Of a stretch of 64,000 nucleotides of DNA, positions 60,758 to 64,000 are shown one piece after another. This DNA is from Clostridia bacterium. Its GTDB lineage: Bacteria; Bacillota; Clostridia; Lachnospirales; Anaerotignaceae. Under the pieces are notes generated by a model, which worked only from the letters and a program-made list of their open reading frames with translations, was not told where the DNA came from and made no database searches. How positions within the stretch are numbered: position 1 is the stretch's first letter; every line of letters begins with the position of its first letter. The stretch is taken from positions 50,449 to 114,448 of the forward strand of contig CAJTDC010000008.1 in NCBI GenBank assembly GCA_910575055.1. Direction: 5' to 3'. A program made the translations under genes and the position numbers.

Positions 60758-61639
60758 CTATACTTTTTCATTTTGTTTTTTACCTAATATTCCAGAAGGT
60801 TTGACAAGCAATACTACAACAAGTACACCAAATACTATGGCATCTGACAATTCTGTTGAAATATATGCTTTTGATAAACTTTCTATAATTCCTAATACAA
60901 TACCTCCTAGCATAGCACCAGGAATACTACCTATTCCTCCTAATACTGCTGCAACAAATGCTTTAATGCCTGGCAAAGCTCCCATTGTTGGCTTTAATGT
61001 CTGATATTGACAAATATAAAGTATTCCTGCAAGTGCTGCAAGTGCTGAGCCAATAGCAAATGTCATTGATATTGTTTTATTTACATTAATGCCAACTAAT
61101 TGTGCTGCACCTTTATCTTCTGACACTGCTCTCATTGCTGTACCTGCTTTTGTTTTATTGATAAACAATGTTAATATTATCATTGATATTGTTGTTACAA
61201 TTAATGTTACGATTGTAATACCTGAAATATTTAAACTGCCAAATTTAACAGATTGTAGATTAATGACAGAATTAAATGGTATTGGTGTCGCCTTAAATAT
61301 TAAAAGTGACACACTTTGCAAAAAATAACTTACTCCTATTGCCGTAATCAATACTGCAAGAGGAGGTGCATTTCTTAAAGGTTTATAGGCAATTTTTTCT
61401 ACTGCAACGCCTACTACAGAACAAACAATAACTGTTAGTAGTATAGAAATAGGTATTGACAAATTTAATAATGCAATACCAATATATAATGTATAAGCAC
61501 CTACCATAATAATATCGCCATGAGCAAAGTTTATCATTTTCGCAATACCATAAACCATAGTATAACCTAAAGCAATCAAAGCATATATACTACCTGTTCT
61601 TAATCCATTTATCAGTTGTTCTAGTATACTAATTAACAT
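60758..61639 (-). CDS. livH: Branched-chain amino acid ABC transporter permease LivH
   Basis: The 293-residue permease has eight helices, with 'YALIALGYTMVYGIAKMINFAHGDIIMVGAY' in parts at the start and 'GIKAFVAAVLGGIGSIPGAMLGG' in part near the end. The ATG at 61639 follows GAGGTGG. An in-frame GTG three codons earlier overlaps that site. It is preceded by an intercistronic stem-loop after livJ. Confidence 0.93.
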   Translation of the reverse strand: MLISILEQLINGLRTGSIYALIALGYTMVYGIAKMINFAHGDIIMVGAYTLYIGIALLNLSIPISILLTVIVCSVVGVAVEKIAYKPLRNAPPLAVLITAIGVSYFLQSVSLLIFKATPIPFNSVINLQSVKFGSLNISGITIVTLIVTTISMIILTLFINKTKAGTAMRAVSEDKGAAQLVGINVNKTISMTFAIGSALAALAGILYICQYQTLKPTMGALPGIKAFVAAVLGGIGSIPGAMLGGIVLGIIESLSKAYISTELSDAIVFGVLVVVLLVKPSGILGKKQNEKV

Positions 61640-61680
61640 TTTTTCCACCTCTTTTACATCATATTCACTTTCCTATTAAA

Positions 61681-61721
61681 ACAATGCCCTTCCACCCATT
61701 GGGCAGAAGGGACTTCATTGT
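61681..61721 (-). promoter_or_regulatory. Intercistronic stem-loop between livJ and livH
   Basis: ACAATG (61681-61686) pairs with CATTGT (61716-61721). CCCTTC (61687-61692) pairs with GAAGGG (61706-61711), and CCC/GGG pair inside. A TTTT run follows on the minus-strand exit. It may partly terminate or protect the livJ message, giving excess binding protein. Confidence 0.7.
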
Positions 61722-61746
61722 CACTTATTATAACAATATACCTTTA

Positions 61747-62922
61747 TTATTCCATTGCTGTATATTGTCCGTCTTTGATAACAACAAATTTTGCACTTTT
61801 ATCTGGTTCGCCGTCTTCTGTAAATGACATAGAACCTGTAATACCATCTACTGTAATTTCTGTCATTGCTGCAATCATATCTTCGCTTTCCACAGAATTT
61901 GCTTTTTCTATAGCTGCTTTAATAACATATACAGTATCATAACCATCAGCTGCAAACTGGTCTGGTGTTGCACTATATTTTTCTTGATATTTTGCTACAA
62001 AACCTGCAACTTCTTCTGCTTCATCTGTTGCCAAGAAAGGACTTAAAAATACAGCACCTTCTATGGTAGCTGGGTCTGTTACTTGTGCTAATATACCATC
62101 CCAACCATCTCCGCCTATAAATGGTAAATTCATTCCAAGTTCTTTTGCTTGTTGTGTAATATATGCTGCTGCTTCATAGTACACTGGGCAGAATATAATT
62201 TCTGCATCTGTACTTTTAATTTTTGTTAATTGTGTTGAAAAATCAACATCACCTTCATTAAATGCTTCTTCTGTAACTACTTCTCCACCATTTGTTTTTA
62301 CTTGTTCTACAAAAGCATTTTTCATACCTGTAGAATAATCATCAGAATTGTTGAATATAACAGCCACTTTTGTAAAGCCTTGCTCTTTTACAAAATCAGC
62401 CATTGTTATTCCTTGTAATGGGTCTGTAAAGCAAAGTCTGAAAACATTTGGTGCATCTGTAATACATTCGATTGCAGAACCAGAAGGTGTAATCTGCAAT
62501 ATATTATCTTGTTTAGATAATTCTTTTACTGCAATACATGGTGCACTTGTTACAGTACCAATCATAGCTTTCATACCTTTATCCATTAAAGAGTTATAAG
62601 CTGTAATTGCTTTATCTTCACTAGACTCATCATCTTGAAAATCAAGTGCAAAAGTATACACTTCATCTCCTGCTTTTATGCCACCCGCTTCATTGATTTC
62701 TGCAATAGCAATTTCTGCACCTTGTTTTACACTGTTACCATAAGAAGCTGCACCACCTGTAAGTGGTCCAATGCCTCCTATTAAAAATGTATCGCTTCCT
62801 TCTGCACTGCCCTCTGTGTTACTTTCGCTGTCGCTTGGTTGTTCAACATCTCCACCTGATGAACAAGCTGCAAATGAAAACATCATTACCAATGCCATAG
62901 CTCCTGCTAAAAATTTTTTCAT
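61747..62922 (-). CDS. livJ: Branched-chain amino acid ABC transporter binding lipoprotein
   Basis: The 391-residue lipoprotein has a signal peptide with the lipid cysteine C20 in 'SFAACSSGG', so it is anchored outside the membrane. A serine/glutamate-rich linker follows, then the periplasmic-binding fold: 'LIGGIGPLTGGAASYGNSVKQGAEIAIAEINEAGG' in parts and 'ITPSGSAIECI'. It should bind leucine, isoleucine or valine, but relatives take other ligands. 'GAGGGGGAAAG' precedes the ATG. It is the first and probably the most highly expressed gene of the operon. Confidence 0.93.
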   Translation of the reverse strand: MKKFLAGAMALVMMFSFAACSSGGDVEQPSDSESNTEGSAEGSDTFLIGGIGPLTGGAASYGNSVKQGAEIAIAEINEAGGIKAGDEVYTFALDFQDDESSEDKAITAYNSLMDKGMKAMIGTVTSAPCIAVKELSKQDNILQITPSGSAIECITDAPNVFRLCFTDPLQGITMADFVKEQGFTKVAVIFNNSDDYSTGMKNAFVEQVKTNGGEVVTEEAFNEGDVDFSTQLTKIKSTDAEIIFCPVYYEAAAYITQQAKELGMNLPFIGGDGWDGILAQVTDPATIEGAVFLSPFLATDEAEEVAGFVAKYQEKYSATPDQFAADGYDTVYVIKAAIEKANSVESEDMIAAMTEITVDGITGSMSFTEDGEPDKSAKFVVIKDGQYTAME

Positions 62923-63012
62923 ATTCTTTCCCCCTCAATATTTTTTATTCCTTTTCTTTTAATTTACATCTTTTATTGCTTTATTTGTTGCTATGTAAAA
63001 CTCATTTTGTAA

Positions 63013-63042
63013 ATAATACGCTAAAAATGCTGTTTTCGTCAA
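63013..63042 (-). promoter_or_regulatory. Promoter of the liv operon
   Basis: On the minus strand TTGACG (63037-63042) and TATTAT (63013-63018) are 18 bases apart. TGCTGT/ACAGCA (63028-63049) forms a dyad over the -35, so a regulator site is possible. Confidence 0.55.
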
Positions 63043-63264
63043 GACAGCAGTTTTATAAATTTTAAATCAAAAATATTTAAAATTTTTATAAAATTTCATT
63101 TTCATTTTTCATTTATTTTCCTATTCGCTATACAACTATTACAATTTTTTAATTATTTTCATTATAAAATGGCATAATCACCTTAAAATTTCATTATATT
63201 TTACAAATGTGGTCATACAACAAATTTAATATGAATAAAAACCATATCTAATGAAAAGCAAATA

Positions 63265-63296
63265 GAAAAAAGAACCTGAGGGGCAGGTCCTTTTTT
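63265..63296. terminator. Bidirectional terminator hairpin
   Basis: AAAAAG-ACCTG pairs with CAGGT-CTTTTTT around AGGGG, with one A/C mismatch. A run of six T follows. No gene ends immediately next to it on the plus strand. Confidence 0.65.
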
Positions 63297-63563
63297 CTTT
63301 AGGGAAGTGTCATGTAATTTTGCTATGTTTATTGGGTATGTATACACTATAAAATAAAAATATGAATTGAATATGTAATATTTGTAAACAAAATATGAAT
63401 ATTATTTTATATTTGTATAAAAACATTATAATTATTGAATTTATAACGTTTTTAACACTTTTTTATTTAAAAAAATTTATTATTTGCAATAAGTTTTATA
63501 AAAAAGTGGGACAAAAGAAGGACAAAAACAAAGTTGTAGGATGGCTTTTATTATATAAAATAA

Positions 63564-63582
63564 AGAGGACTTTTCGTCCTCT
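63564..63582 (-). terminator. Terminator of the amidase remnant
   Basis: AGAGGAC (63564-63570), loop TTTTC, and GTCCTCT (63576-63582) form a 7-bp stem. It directly follows the stop codon, with a TTTATTTT exit on the minus strand. Confidence 0.75.
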
Positions 63583-64000
63583 CATCTGTCATATATACCC
63601 ATTCTGTCGTGTATTACAAACAGCCTCAACATTGTACCAGTTAACAACAATTCTCCCTTTTCATTCCCTTTTAGTGCACCTTTATCAATCAACTTTTGTA
63701 CCGTTGGCTTTGCCCAATCTGGCATATTTTCATCAATATAGTTGTATATCATTTTTACATTTTCCTCCTTTTGTTCGCTCAACCTCTTTTTAAAGTCTAA
63801 CCATTGCACTTGATTTCTAACAAAAGGTTCTGGGCACATTTTGCCCGTCACATCATAGTGCCTTATTACATTTCCTATAGGTATGTTGTATTTTGCCTGT
63901 AACGTCATAGTGTCTAATTACATTTTTTATAGGTATACTGTATTTTGCCATAAGCACCTTTATTAGTTCAACCGCTGTATATTGTGTTTCTTGATTTATG
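63582..64000 (-). pseudogene. N-acetylmuramoyl-L-alanine amidase (Amidase_2, endolysin type), frameshifted 3' part
   Basis: On the minus strand, 63999-63853 reads as an amidase end ('AKYSIPIKNVIRHYDVTGK') and then runs into a frameshift and stop. The following copy (63908-63582, 108 residues) reads 'KYNIPIGNVIRHYDVTGKMCPEPFV' in parts and ends with a helical tail ('WAKPTVQKLIDKGALKG'). The RHYDVTGK(M)CP motif holds a zinc histidine and the conserved cysteine. The two copies lie 52 bases apart and differ at several bases, so the gene is interrupted. Amidase_2 genes are common in prophages and as cell-wall hydrolases. The N-terminal domain is outside the window. Confidence 0.75.

Larger units (their letters stand above)
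62923..63581. other. AT-rich gap with livJ promoter and a terminator
   Basis: About 660 bases without a supported gene. The livJ promoter is seen at 63013-63042, and a bidirectional hairpin at 63265-63296. The stretch 63300-63560 is AT-rich with no ribosome site in front of any long frame, and I see nothing else in it. Confidence 0.6.

Noticed and set aside
63395..63793. 132-residue plus-strand frame near the right end
   Set aside because: It has no ribosome site and a composition set by AT bias. Its second half is the complement of the amidase remnant.

Overview
The window is AT-rich DNA (well below 35% G+C by eye) from a low-GC Gram-positive anaerobe. Class Clostridia is the likely source, possibly a Lachnospiraceae- or Anaerotignum-type lineage. 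The signs are strong AAGGAGG ribosome sites, a T-box leader, the scpA-scpB-dacF-rluB cluster, an ECF sigma/ZAS pair, anaerobic cobalamin genes, BlaI/BlaR1 and PadR/DUF1700 modules, and frequent TTG/GTG starts. Genus cannot be set from sequence reading alone. I saw no rRNA, tRNA or CRISPR array.

Layout. 1-433: 5' part of a CPA2-type cation/proton antiporter, cut by the window edge. About 1001-2739: a complete IS200/IS605-family element with tnpA, tnpB, end hairpins and a probable omega RNA. 2899-4257: metA (acetyl-CoA type) behind a methionine T-box leader. 4370-11489: an unknown helical protein, topB, degV, a DUF4397 protein, a MATE exporter and an LCM-type methyltransferase. 11682-17102: a DUF7666/NxGxx-repeat protein, rluB, a frameshifted mini-gene, dacF, scpB, scpA and a degenerate site-2 protease. 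17228-21087: a degenerate GGDEF-EAL protein paired with a FapA/DUF342 protein. 21373-28527: a membrane protein with anti-sigma and ECF sigma factors, a phosphoesterase, a lipoprotein, a small alarmone synthetase, a ROK kinase, endonuclease V and a stalk-domain secreted protein.

28980-41220 is one long minus-strand operon for the anaerobic corrin pathway. In transcription order it reads DUF3791 protein, cbiD, a small unknown protein, cbiF, cbiG, cbiH, a cbiJ-cbiE-cbiT triple fusion, cbiA, cbiB, cobD, cbiP, cbiC and a small membrane protein. Most junctions overlap or abut. cbiL, the cobalt chelatase and the nucleotide-loop genes are not here and must lie elsewhere if the pathway is complete. 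A thioredoxin-reductase-like gene is divergent from it.

42300-51941: a solitary N6-adenine DNA methyltransferase, a TPR-DUF2185 protein, a BlaI/BlaR1-DUF4825 pair divergent from a PadR/DUF1700/coiled-coil operon, a GEK1/DTD2-like D-aminoacyl-tRNA deacylase and a PhzF protein. 52081-58158: two chemoreceptors flanking a secreted GH5 cellulase, plus a small conserved protein. 58277-62922: livJHMGF branched-chain amino-acid ABC transporter. 63582-64000: an amidase (endolysin-type) gene broken by an imperfect 52-bp tandem duplication.

No wholly new system is obvious. The best leads are the DUF7666/NxGxx-repeat protein, the bacterial DTD2-like enzyme, the solitary methyltransferase, the degenerate signalling pair next to fapA, and the two unassigned small proteins in the cobalamin operon.
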